A stretch of 64,000 nucleotides of DNA from Perilla frutescens (GCA_026008535.1 BRKX01000007.1:6595001-6659000), one strand, 5' to 3'; counted from the stretch's first letter, positions 23,015-33,959 are shown. A program made the numbers and translations. Notes: generated from the sequence alone by a model not told the origin.

Positions 23015-23098
23015 ATGCTATTGATGTCTTGGCTGAGGAGATTTCTTGTAGGAAATAGGTGCTCCTTGGAGGCGTGAAACCTCACCAAGGAACTTGCT

Positions 23099-24260
23099 AT
23101 GGATGAAGCCTACCTCAAGTGTGGGGGAGACAAGTTGAATGCCGAGGAGATGGAGATCTTGCTAGGAGAAGGCATGAGTCTCATGGAAGTCATGGCCTCA
23201 TCCGAAGAGGAAGTGAAGCCTACTCCCGAGCTTGAGCTCAAGGAGCTCCCATCTCATCTCAAATACATCTTTCTTGACGATGAAGAGAAGAAGCCCGTGA
23301 TCATCTTTTCCGGGCTAGAAAAGGATGAAGAGGACTTCTTAGTAGCCGTACTAAAGAGAAACAAGCAAGCCATTGGATGGAGTCTTTCCGACATCAAAGG
23401 CATTAGCCCCTCTACGTGTATGCATCGCATCATTCTAGAGGAAGGGGCTAAGCCGATTCGTGAAGGGTAAATGAGGCTCAACCCCGTGCTAATGGAAGTC
23501 GTAAAGAAGGAGATTCTTAAGCTCCTAGCGGAAGAGATCATCTATCCCATAGCCGATAGTGAATGGGTGAGCCCAGTCCATGTGGTGCCAAAGAAAGGAA
23601 GGATAACGGTCGTGGAGAACGATAAAGGAGAGCATGTGGCTACTAGAACCACCACCGGATGGAGAATGTGAATTGATTACTGAAAGCTCAATGCTGCCAC
23701 TAGAAAAGACCATTTTCCCCTTCCTTTCATTGATCAAATACTTAATAAACTTGCCGGTCATAGTTTTTATTGCTTTCTTGACAGTTTATCGGGTTATTTT
23801 CAGGTGGCTATAGTGCCGGAGGACCAAGCCAAAACCGCATTTACGTGCCCCTTTGGCACATTTAAATGTAGAAGGATGCCATTTGGACTATGCAATGCAC
23901 TGGACACTTTCCAAAGGTGTATGTTCTCAATCTTCTCCGAGATGATTGGAGACTTCATTAAGGTATTCATGGATGACTTTTCGGTCTTTGGATCCTCATT
24001 TTTCGATTGTTTGGAGAAATTAGAACTTGTCCTTAAAAGATGCATAGAAAGTAGCCTAACTCTTAGTTAGGAAAAGAGTCATTTTATGGTTACTAGTAGC
24101 ATAGTCCTTGGTCATGTTGTGTCTAAAGAAGGAATGAGTGTAGACAAGGCTAAGGTAGATGTGATTGAAAAATTACCTCCACCCATCAATATGAAAGGAA
24201 TTAGAAGCTTTCTAGGCCATGCCGGTTTTTAGCGTCGGTTTATTAAAGACTTCTCCAAAA
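23099..24260 (+). pseudogene. pol: Reverse transcriptase region of pol
   Basis: Domains in order: linker (LKELPSHLKYIFLD), fingers (EWVSPVHVVPKKGR), KLNAATRKDHFPLPFIDQ, then FYCFLDSLSGYFQVAI with the first catalytic Asp, KTAFTCPFGTFKCRRMPFGL, and the YxDD-type motif FMDDF near 23970. Stops break it at 23468-23470, 23669-23671, 23681-23683, about 24068 and about 24230. Several are single C:G-to-T:A changes at otherwise conserved codons (expected Gln, Arg, Arg, Trp). The catalytic residues are intact. Confidence 0.88.
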
Positions 24261-24322
24261 TTAGCCAACCTCTATGCCATTTACTTGCTCAAGATGTTCC
24301 TTTTGAGTTTGATGAAAAATGT

Positions 24323-24784
24323 TTGCATGCTTTTAATACTCTTAAGGAGAAATTGATCACCGCACCCATTGTTGTTCCCCCTGATTGGTCTTTACCATTT
24401 GAAATAATGTGTGATGCATCAAATTCCACCGTTGGTGCCGTTTTGGGTCAACAAATTGATAAAATTCTTCGTGTAATTTACTATGCTAGCCTCACCTTTA
24501 ATAGTGCTCAAGTAAATTACACCACAACCGAAAAAAAATTACTTGCCGTTGTGTTTTCATTGTATAAATTTAGATCCTACATCTTAGGCTCTAAAGTAAT
24601 TGTGCATAGTGATCATGCGGCTCTAAGGCATTTGTTGACCAAGCCCCAAGCTAAACCTAGACTCATTAGGTATATCTTGTTTGTGCAAGAATTTGATGTT
24701 GAGATTAAGGATAGGAAGGGGTATGAAAACATGGTAGCGGACCACTTATCTCGCCTCTCCGTTGATGAAAATTTCGATTTGTAG
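24323..24784 (+). pseudogene. pol: RNase H domain of pol
   Basis: Open for 153 codons. Shows LPFEIMCDASNSTVGAVLGQ (first acidic residue), YASLTFNSAQVNYTTTEKKLLAVVF (the Glu) and KVIVHSDHAALRHLL (third acidic residue), ending in the tether ADHLSRL that precedes integrase in this lineage. It would degrade the RNA template during reverse transcription. Confidence 0.88.
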
Positions 24785-24889
24785 CATGAAAAAGGAGTTG
24801 ATTGTGATACATTTCCATATGAGCATGCTCTCGAACTTAATTCCTCCCCTTGGTATGCCGATATTGTCAATTATCTTGCTTGTGCTAAA

Positions 24890-26139
24890 ATGAGACCTAA
24901 CCTTTCATTTCAAGAAAAGAAAAGATTTTTGGCAATGTGTAGGTATTACTTTTGGGACGATCCATACCTTTTCCATTTAGGAAAAGACGAGATAATTCGA
25001 AGGTGTGTCCCGAAAGAGAAGCAAACCGATGTTCTAGCCTTTTGCCACTCATCTCATTGTGGTGGCCATTTTGGAGGGCAAAAGACGGCTAGAAAGATCC
25101 TACAATCCGGTTTGTATTGGCCTTCAATTTTTAAAGATGCTTATGCTTACTCTATTTCATGTGAGAAATGCCAAAGACTTGGTAATATTGGGAGGAGAAA
25201 TGAAATGCCTTTAAATATCAATCTTGTTGTTGAAATTTTTGATGTTTGGGGTATTGATTTTATGGGACCATTTCCTAACTCATTTAGCTTCGATTATATC
25301 TCTTAGCGGTTGATTATGTGTCAAAGTGGGTTGAAGCAATCCCCACTAGGTCTTGTGACGCTAATGTGGTTGTTAAGTTCGTGCAGGAGCATATTTTGAG
25401 TAGGTTTGGATTCCCTAGGGCGATCATAAGTGATGGAGGAACTCATTTCACCAACAAGCTTTTTGCAAAATTGCTGAAGAAAAATGGAGTGACTCACAAG
25501 GTAGCGACTCCATATCATCCTCAAACTTCCGGTCAAGTTGAGACGAGCAACAAGCAAATTCAAAACATCTTGAAGAAGACCGTGAATGTGATGAGGAAGG
25601 ATTGGTCACAAAGGCTATCGGATGCTCTTTGGGCATACCGGACAGCTTACAAAACCATCTTAGGGATGAGCCCTTATCACCTTGTTTATGGGAAAGCATG
25701 CCATCTCCCCGTTGAGATCGAGCACCGAGCCTATTGGGCTATAAAAGCGGTGAATTGTGATCTAACAAGTGCGGGAAATGAGCGAGCCTTACAATTGTCC
25801 GAGCTCGACGAATTGAGAAACGAAGCCCATGACAACGCCAAGATTTACAAAGACAAAGTGAAGAGGCTACACGATAGGTGAATTGTCAAGAAAGAGCTCA
25901 CGCTGGGCATGAAGGTTCTCCTTTTCAACACTAGATTGCGGCTCTTCCCCGGAAAACTCAAATCACGTTGGAGCGGACCGTTTGTCAATGAAGAAGTGTT
26001 CCCCTACGGAGTGGTCACGTTGAAAAATCCGGTAACAAACATTACATTTCAAGTGAACGGGCACCGAGTCAAGCCATACTATGAAGGGTTTTCGCACGAA
26101 GCCGATGTGGAGGAATTGAAACTTGTCAATTCCGAGTGA
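24890..26139 (+). pseudogene. pol: Integrase region of pol
   Basis: An HHCC zinc domain (CHSSHCGGHFGG ... CEKCQRLGN) is followed by a DDE core: first Asp in VWGIDFMGPF, second in AIISDGGTHFTNKLF, Glu in SGQVETSNKQIQ. The C-terminal part has GMKVLLFNTRLRLFPGKLKSRWSGPF and ends NGHRVKPYYEG before the stop at 26137-26139. The frame shifts by one base near 25300, and a TGA at 25879-25881 replaces the expected Trp of DRWI. All DDE residues remain. Confidence 0.88.
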
Positions 26140-26185
26140 ATTCTCTAAAAACTTCGTCTAGCTCGAGACGTTAAAATGAGCGCTG

Positions 26186-26203
26186 CATGGGAGGCAACCC
26201 ATG
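26186..26203 (+). ncRNA. Conserved hairpin after pol in the Athila element
   Basis: Stem CATGGG, loop AGGCAA, stem CCCATG, with AGCGCT one base upstream, 47 bp after the integrase stop. It is the homologue of the hairpin at 10624-10641 in the other Athila-like element. Stem pairs two and three differ between the elements but remain paired. Confidence 0.6.
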
Positions 26204-26866
26204 ATTTTTATTGTTTGATTTTATTCTCTCTTGTCTTAATTTTAATTTGTTCATGATATTTTGAGGTGTGGAAAATTTTTAATTGGGAAAATAATTTTGC
26301 AGGGGTGGAGAAGAGAAGAAAAATAGAGAAAGAGAGTGCACATATTGCGAAAAGAAAAAAAAGACACAGCGCGGACGGGGCGCGAAAATGCCGAGACACC
26401 CGCGCCCCCGCCACGCTGTGCGCCCCCGCGGGGCTCCTTCACCACGCCCCCGCGGGGCGCTCTCTCCCTTACTCTCCCTCTCTTGCTCCCTCTAACCAAC
26501 ACATACCCCCCGTGGGGCCCACCTCTTTTAACACTTGTGGACATCATTCACCACTTGTACTCTTCCTCTGGACACTTGTACTCACCCTCTTCAATAATAA
26601 TTCACCTAACTCCTTCACTCTCCATCTCATTCTACGCATCTCTTCCATTTCCCCACATTTCACTCCCCATTCTGCTAAATTTCACAGCACCTACTTCCTA
26701 CTCCTTCCAAAATTCCACCAAAAATTTACCAAGCTCCCACATGCCCCTGCCGCTCCGTCCAGCCCCGCCACGCTACATTGCCCCGCCGGGCTGTTTCTTG
26801 TGCTCCATATCTACCTCCACATTGTTGCTGCACTTTCTCTCTCTGCACATCTCCAACCTCCTCACC

Positions 26867-28241
26867 ATGGCCCCAAAAATGAAGCTGCCCAAAATTTTGG
26901 GAGGAAAGGGAAAAGACAAGAGTAAAAATACTAGCAAAGCCGTAAGCACCGACAAGGGCAAGGGACAAGAAGGCACGAGCTCCCCGCCAATGGTCTCGGA
27001 CCTCCGCCAACAATATGGAGCTCCATTCCTCATCACAACACCTAATGAAGGTAACCGTTACCTCACTCTCCATAGCCATAAGATATCTTGTCCTCGCTAC
27101 ATTGATTGGAAGTTGATGCGGGAGTTGAATTTGGAAAAACAAATAATGGAGTATCTTAAGGTGTTAAATTTGCAAACCTTTGCTAGGATGCAATATTATA
27201 CTTATGATAATGTCGTGCTTGAATTTTTGGTGTCATTTCAACATGATGAGGATGAGGGAAAGAGTTGTACCTTTCGGATGTTTGATATGCAATATAACAT
27301 CACTTTGGCTGAATTGCGAGATTACTTTGATTTTCCAACTGTAGGGATCAAGCACATGCCGTCAGATTTCAATGCTGCGGATGCATGGTATGAAATTTCG
27401 AGGTTCAGGAATTGGAATACAAAGGGTATTCCGAGCAAATTCATTGAAGATCCCGCATTGTCTGTTGTTCACAAGTTCTTGGCATACAACATTTCGGGCA
27501 AGGAGCAAGCCAACAAGATGAACTCCACGGAGGTCTACCTACTTTGGTGTGCCAAGAAAGGCAGGAAAGTGTGCCCGTCCACCTTCATTTTGAGCACTAT
27601 CAAGGACGCAATCATGCGGAAGACCCAGCACCCTTCCTGCTGGGCATTCATCTCCGCCCTTTGTGTCAAAATTGGAGCACTTAATGAGGATGCCCCAGCT
27701 CTCCCTGGGTACAGAAGGCTCAACGCCCCCACAATTGACAAAGGGGAGCTCAAGCGAGCCGAAGTGATCTACAATGAGCGAGAGGTGCGCCCTCATGCAA
27801 AGAGGACTTGTGTCGGAACCTTAAAGCAAATCCAGCGCAGCACCATGGAGCTAACAGGAGGTTTCTCGTCGGCAGCACAAGAGCCCGATGAGGAGGGCGA
27901 CGATGATGAGCATGCCGCTGAAGCGCATCAAGGAGGACATGCAGGCCATCAAGCACTTTCAGCACTCTATCGCCGACACCATGAGCACCTTTGGGGATCA
28001 AATCCAGGATTCCATGTCGACCTCTTGGCAAGAGCATAATGCCCGTATGTTGCAACAACAAGAGCGTTGGGATACCTCATTTGCACTAATGTATGATGCG
28101 ATTGGGGCCGTGCACCAAGATGTTCGGGGCATCAACACTCGCCTCGACACGCATGATGAGAAAATTCGAGCCCTCCAATCGAGCTGGGATGCATGGACTC
28201 TTGCCTCTTCATTTTTACCACCACCACCAAATGAGCAGTGA
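26867..28241 (+). pseudogene. Athila extra ORF between pol and the 3' LTR
   Basis: The probable start is caccATGGcc at 26867 (MAPKMKLPKIL). A Lys/Ser-rich N-terminus leads to a globular part with SDLRQQYGAPFLITTPNEGN, FDMQYNITLAELRDYFDF, WYEISRFRNWN and TQHPSCWAFISALCVKIG. The frame breaks near 27890-27900 and continues in 27888-28241 with an alpha-helical coiled-coil-like tail (KHFQHSIADTMSTFGDQIQ, DTHDEKIRALQSSW) ending PPPPNEQ. Athila elements have an additional ORF in this position, described in the literature as putative env-like. Here I see no signal peptide or clear transmembrane helix downstream of the chosen ATG, so I do not call it an envelope protein. An open frame extends upstream to 26336 but has leader-like composition. 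Confidence 0.7.
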
Positions 28242-28420
28242 AGTATTTCATGTTTTGTCTTATTCGTGTGAGTTGTTTTTCTTGTAGTTGTCGTATTTTC
28301 TTTCCGTTTGTGTTTCCTAGTATTATTTTGTAGGAGCTCGCACACGTTGCCGGTTTTCTACAAAATTGTGACGTTCTCTACTCCCTTCTCTCTTTTGCTT
28401 GCATTCATTTTTCATACATT

Positions 28421-28451
28421 GAGGACAATGCATGTTTTAAGTGTGGGGGGA
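28421..28451 (+). promoter_or_regulatory. Internal copy of the PPT-associated motif
   Basis: GAGGACAATGCATG then TTTTAAGTGTGGGGGGAG, 180 bp after the extra-ORF stop. It is nearly identical to 10298-10329 on the minus strand and resembles the PPT block at 29435-29469. Confidence 0.75.
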
Positions 28452-29434
28452 GAGCATAACAATGTTATGTTATGTAGTAAATTTTGTTGTTTTTGCTTAA
28501 ATATGTTGGTGTCAATGATGTTATGTTAATTGTGTTGATTTTGATATGCATGATTAGTTGTTTTAGTTATCTAAGTATGGTCTGATTTTCCCACTTAGTA
28601 TTTTGACTTGCCCGATGGTCAAATTTGAAAAATTTTGATATGAATCTTCAAGGAATTACTTTCAAGTTGGTCATGAATGAAGGAATTGTTTTATGGTGTC
28701 ACTCTTAAGCATGAATTATTTTTGAATGTGATCAGAATTTGATGATTAACGTTGAAGGGTCTTGCTCTTGAAGAATAGGAAGCATGCTTGGCCTTGTTCT
28801 TGAAAACTACTCTCCTTAGTCATTTATCCTTGTATTTTTTATATATAAAAATAATAAAAAAGATAATATATGAAAAAAAATAATAAAAATAAAAAATAAA
28901 AAAAAGAAAGGGGGAAAATAAGGATCTCTACTTCTCTAGTTGATTTATTCGACTATGAGTATGAGAAACCACGCAAGGACACTAGGGATGTCCTCCCTAT
29001 GGTTGTACCTTGTGATTTTTGATCCATACCCCCATGAATGTGTTTAAATAAATGGGATTGCATTCCGGATTCTACTCCTCTCATGTGTGTGTCAATCCTT
29101 TCACGTGTTGCATGATAAGTATGGAAAATCACATCAGGAAGCTCAGTTATGCTCGATGATTTGACCTAATGATCATTGTCCTGTGTTTGCAATCTCCTTT
29201 GTCGCTTATTGAAGAAACTTAATAAATGTGGATGTGATTTGTGGGGATATAAATTAATTGAATTTGGGCTAACGTGTTTTTCCTAGACTTGAGAGGACAA
29301 GTAATTTACTTGATAAGATATTGTGTTCACATTCTTGGATAATGAGTACTTTTATGGGAACCATACAAATTGTCGATTACATGATCACCTTGTAAATATT
29401 TCCTTCTTGCTTCATATTTTTAATTTCTTATTTG
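28452..29434 (+). other. Non-coding 3' interior of the Athila element
   Basis: No coding region. An A-rich tract lies at 28840-28920. The equivalent block in the other Athila-like element is 9021-10297. Confidence 0.6.
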
Positions 29435-29469
29435 CTCGAGGACAAGCAAAGAGCTACGTGTGGGGGAGT
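29435..29469 (+). promoter_or_regulatory. Polypurine tract of the Athila element
   Basis: CGAGGACAAGCAAAGAG then CTACGTGTGGGGGAGT, abutting the LTR start TGTTTAGTGTC at 29470. The purine-rich end is the expected primer for second-strand synthesis. Confidence 0.85.
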
Positions 29470-31345
29470 TGTTTAGTGTCTAATTGTGTTATTTTAATTT
29501 ATTTATTTTATTGTGTTTAGTATTCATTTTGTTTAATTTTATATTGTTATGTATTGATTTTATGTGTTTAATTGTGTTTATTGCTCTAATGGTGGATTGT
29601 GCAAAGTCTTGCAAAACTTGAGCTTTTGATCATAAAAGCAGGTATTTTACGGTAATTAGGTGGCAAGTGCAAATCGAGTAATTGAGCTGGATTGTTTAAA
29701 TTGGGAGATCAAGATTCTAAAAGGAATTGAGGAAAAAAGCACCCGCACGGGCGGGCTAGGGGAGCACGGGCAGGCACCAAAAATGCCGAGAGCCTCGCGC
29801 CCCCGCCGCGCACGAAGCCCCCGCCGCGCTGAGGGCCCCCGCGGGGCTAGCCCCCGCCGTGCCAACCACCCCCGCGCGCTCAACCCCCCACCCCGTCTGC
29901 CCCCGCGACGCCCTGCAGCCTGCCGGCGCGCAGGCTGCTCCCTCTCCTTCTCGGGTCCAGTTTTCCCTCATGTTGTAACTCCACCCCTTCCCACTCAGTT
30001 CCAACTGATTCTATTTACATCAGTTCAAGGACTTATTTGAGTGGCTTTATTTTTAATTCCTAGAATTTGTAGCTTATTATTACCTAAACCTCTAGAGTGG
30101 ACTTTTTGGCACCAAATCTTCCACAAAATCCCCTTCATTAATTGATCTCTTACCATCAACTCCCATCACCTTTTCTATCTCTCTTCTTCTTACGGATCTC
30201 TCTCTCTCTTTCATATCTATTAGAGATTTTTGGGGGATTCATCTATCATCATCATTCACTACCATTCGCCAACTCTCATCATTCACTACCATTCACCAAT
30301 TCTCTCCATTCTCTCTCTCTTTTCACACACACTACACACACTATTCTCTACACCATTTTCCTTCACCATTTCCACCATCACCTTCACAAGAGGAAGAGGA
30401 GAAAAGGAAGAAGAAGGAAACCAAGCCAAGCTAGGAGAAGAGAAGACTAGAAAGGCCCGACGACGAGCCATCCGCGGAAGCTAAGCTCGAATGAGGTTTC
30501 TCTTGTATTTTCTTTATATTTCTTTGATGTTTGTAGGGATTTGTCCCAAAACTCTTGAAGAATACTTAATACTGTAGAAGTTGGAGTTATTTGCATTTGA
30601 TTTATGAGATGACTTTCTTCTATGGTATTTGTGTTGTTTTGAGCATGTTTAGTGGCTAATCTCTCTATTAGGGAGTAGAGGATCAATATGATTTTGATCT
30701 ATGCTTGTTCTTGTTGATTGTTGTTGTTGGAATCGTACTTTTTCATGTTTAGGTACTTGATCACTACTTGAACATTGATAGGATTTAGAGGAGTCTTGAT
30801 TGTGAATCTAAATCCGGAAATTGGTTCCTTCGACGTTAGGTGCATGGGGTTCCTAAGCCTAATATATTAATCTTGTATGTACGATATAGCTAAGAAAGGT
30901 TTAACGGATAGACGGTGACAGTAATTGAAGTTAAACTAATTGGAAGGGACTATTGAATTTGTGAGAGTAGCATTATCAACTTGAATAAAGCATAGTGATA
31001 AAACCATTGAGAGAATCTACACCCTAATACCTTAATCAAACTTATTTCCTCTAATCTCGATTTAATTTGTGTTTTTGCATTTAATTATCTTGCTTTATTG
31101 TCCATTTCAAATTCCTAGCATAATCATCATCAAACTCCCGTGTTAGAATGTTTAGATTTTATTTTAGTTGTTACGTGAAAGCACGTGTAGTCCTTAGGTA
31201 ATTCTTTCACATAAAGTCTTCCTTGAGAGATCGACTTGGGTTAAGCTTATCGCTTCTACAATTGACCCCGTCCAATTGCGGGTGTGGTCCTAAGTAGTTT
31301 TCTCGTGAGCATAAACCGAAAAATATAAATAGTAAATTTGGACCA
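29470..31345 (+). repeat. 3' LTR of the Athila element, about 1.88 kb
   Basis: The ends are TGTTTAGTGTC and AAATTTGGACCA. The right part is shared with 1-929. A GC-rich repeat of the type GCCCCCGCCGCGC occupies about 29745-29940, inside an otherwise AT-rich LTR. The flank at 31346-31350 is cgaat. The matching 5' target copy is lost with the 5' end. Confidence 0.85.
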
Positions 31346-31735
31346 CGAATAGGTATGTGCCTGAAGCTATTCATTCCGTTGTGCGAGTGAAACACGTGAG
31401 GGGTTTTTAATATCTGTTTTGTATGCAATCTCAGGAGAGATTGTAAGTTGAAGTCGTAGGTAGCTAGAGGGAGTTTAGTGTCACAGTTGTAAGGCGATCT
31501 TACAGCTTTCGGCTAACGAAAGAGTTTGTGAAGAAGAGCGGGCGACATAAGGAGTGATTCTTGTATGTGTAAGAACCCTAATACACTACACGAAGGACTA
31601 ATAGTCGAATCTTCAAGTTCGGGCGAAGTCCCCCTAGAGTAGGTTGGTTAACCGAACTGGGTTATCAATCTCGTGCGTATTTTACTGCTTTATATTTTAT
31701 GTTCTTGCATCTGTCCCACACATATCATAGAACAA
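31346..31735 (+). other. Possible R-U5 end of another LTR
   Basis: Sequence with gaagtccccctagagtaggttgg, then a T-rich stretch ending gtcccacaca, resembles the R-U5 end of a plant copia LTR. The Athila element may have inserted into it. No start, partner LTR or target duplication was found. Confidence 0.35.
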
Positions 31736-32299
31736 CTGATAGGAGTATTAATTAAGCACTTGAGCACATATTATTATTTTTCACTATTAATTTAAAATGT
31801 TTAAATTTTTAACTTAAATATATTTAAATTATTGAATTAAAAATATTAATTGAGAATACCAATTTAATGTTAAATATTTTAAAATTTTGGAATCAAGATA
31901 TTTAAGTTATCAACTTTAAATATATTTTAAATAGTTAAGACTTTTTATTTTTGAAATAAAATTTATCCCACATCGAAAAACTGACAAATATTGTTCTGAA
32001 TTAACAAATTATAAATTATCGGGTCCAACAATAAATTAATATCCACATCCAAAATTTCAAATTTAATATATTTAAATTTTCGTGAGGGAAATTACATATC
32101 GAACTCAATATGTCTCTCTTTTATATCGGGGTTTCCACCGCTTGAGCATTTACAAAGGGACACGATGAGTTGAAAAAATCAATTTGTAAATTAAAGAAAT
32201 CTTCCAACTTTCATACCTTAAAAAATTATTATTTCTTTATTATAATGGGCCGGGTTTATCCAAACATGTATGTATGTATGTATATATATATATATAATA
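31736..32299. other. AT-rich intergenic, no gene seen
   Basis: AT-rich with TA microsatellite near 32282-32297. No supported coding region. Confidence 0.55.
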
Positions 32300-32542
32300 C
32301 ACTCCCCCCATTTCTGAATAAGTATGATTTTAGAATTTTAATTTTATTTCAAAAAAAGTGTCATTCTATGAATCCGAGACAGGAAATTTATATGTTTCTT
32401 ATATTTGGCCACATTTAATACATTCAAACATCTATATTTAACTCATTTAATGTATTCACAGTATGATATATTAGGTAATTTAATTAATATATTAATTTGT
32501 ATACATTCATCCAAAATGACATTGGAATGGAAATGGGAGGAG
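32300..32542. mobile_element. Stowaway-like MITE
   Basis: The left end ctccccccatttctgaataag and the right end gaaatgggaggag are inverted relatives of the Stowaway terminal consensus (CTCCCTCCGTCCC). The element is about 243 bp and flanked by TA (32298-32299 and 32543-32544). Internal words such as gtgtcattctatg and catccaaaatgacatt are inverted partners. It is non-coding, the kind moved in trans by mariner transposases. Confidence 0.75.
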
Positions 32543-33405
32543 TATGTTGTGTGATTACACAATCACTAATTCACTATTAATATTACATTACATGCTATTA
32601 TAAAATTTAAAACTATATATAGTACTCCGCGCTTTGCAAGGGCGACATACTAGTGAGAAATTATACTTTATCCCAAAGTGTAATATGATATTCCACATCT
32701 TTTAAACACTAGACTCGAACGTGATTTTTCAGCAATTTACATCAAAATTTGAATGCAAATATATTTTTGTAAATTTGTGGAAATTTTAGGTAAATAATAA
32801 GGCCGAATCTGCCGAGGACCCTCGTCGTGCTTTTTATATTTTTTTTAAGTACGTGACATTTGTACAAAACAAATGAAAGCTCAGGATATAAGTACGTATT
32901 TGGCCGAAAAACAATTAGGATTTGAATGAGTGTATTGTCGTTGGATCACATTTAAGTTCTTGATCAAGGGCTTTGGTACGATGGTCATGTTTCATTCCTA
33001 TATTACATATGTTTAGGTATATCGTATATGTAGGATATTTACTATTTAAAATCTGAATCAATCATGGCACTAACATATTGATCTTTTCATATTACATGTA
33101 GTCTTTTAAAAGAAATCTTCTTATAGTTTTACATTCATATTAATGCATAATGTGCAGGTATATTTTATTATAATTTTTTTTATAAAAAAGTTATCTCAAG
33201 TCAATGTTTATTACCCAGTTTTCAATTCATTCATTCTTTTTAAATAGCTTCGACTTTGTGATAATGCTTTGTGAATCTTGACCGATTGTTTATTAGTTGA
33301 AGGAGTATCCATTTTTTTCCTTTTTTGATGATTAAGGAGACACATGTTGGGCGTATTTACATGGTTAATTATTTAATTTTCTACAAATAATATTTTAGAT
33401 ACTTT
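32543..33405. other. AT-rich intergenic with a possible Helitron terminus
   Basis: No gene. At 32625-32653 ctccgcgctttgcaagggcg is followed by acatactag|t, which looks like a worn Helitron 3' hairpin plus CTAG on the plus strand. It resembles the inverted version at 56727-56753. Confidence 0.35.
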
Positions 33406-33640
33406 ATGGAAATTGCAAGAAAACACTTCGGTTCATACATCATGGAAGTTGCAAGAAAACACTTCGGTTTATACATCATGGAAATTGCAAGAAAACACTT
33501 CGGAAGTTAAAAATGTAAAGCGATATATTTTATACCAAATACGTACATACGTGCATACACTTCACTTTATACATCATGTAAATTGCAAGAAAACACTTCA
33601 GAAGTTAAAAATGTAAACTGATATATTTTCTACCAGATAC
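33406..33640. repeat. 36-bp tandem repeat with a larger duplicated unit
   Basis: atggaaattgcaagaaaaca then cttcggttcatacatc (36 bp) is repeated at 33406 and 33442. A third partial copy at 33478 starts a longer unit of about 96-100 bp that is itself repeated from about 33574 (both continue gaagttaaaaatgtaaa). The 36-bp period keeps a reading frame open for 67 codons, which is likely incidental. Confidence 0.75.
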
Positions 33641-33959
33641 ACACGCACATAGCATGAACTTGTAATATTCATGATATCACCAAACTAATTACATCTATAT
33701 AGCTTAGTATTATTTCCGGATTGCGGATGAAAACTCATCAAGTGATGTTTTCTTAATTTCTCTCTCATTAGTCGAGCATTATATTGAATCAATGGTCTTT
33801 GTGACTTAATTGGTCTTGAAGATATTTGTTCGCAAAATGATCTAACATATTGTTTGCAAATTATATATATTTCTCTAATATATAATTGCGACATTGTATA
33901 TTTAAGTTGTAGGGTATTAAGTCCCACCGTGAGGTTACATTTCTTGCTTTTCATCACTA

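Larger units (their letters stand above)
21595..31345 (+). mobile_element. 5'-truncated Athila element
   Basis: A plus-strand Ty3/gypsy element starting abruptly in gag just before the zinc knuckle, so the 5' LTR, PBS and most of gag are lost. It then runs through protease, RT, RNase H, integrase, the post-pol hairpin, an extra ORF, an internal G-rich motif, the PPT and a 3' LTR of about 1.88 kb. Layout and extra ORF match the Athila lineage. Stops and frameshifts occur throughout. Many stops fit C-to-T change (for example Arg CGA to TGA twice in the RT around 23672-23685, where one expects RMRIDYRKLN). Confidence 0.9.

Noticed and set aside
26336..26866. Upstream extension of the extra ORF as coding sequence
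   Set aside because: The frame is open, but composition is CT- and GC-repeat-rich like a leader or LTR, and a strong-context ATG (caccATGGcc) at 26867 begins the region with protein-like composition.
26867..28241. Calling the extra ORF an envelope protein
   Set aside because: Position fits the env-like ORF described for Athila, but no signal peptide or membrane helix is visible from the chosen start, so only 'extra ORF' is claimed.
29656..30040. GC-rich overlapping frames on both strands inside the LTR
   Set aside because: They arise from GCCCCCGC repeats, which lack stops in several frames. There are no domains, and the region is LTR sequence.
33406..33640. CRISPR-like array
   Set aside because: The repeats are contiguous with no unique spacers, and this is plant nuclear DNA.
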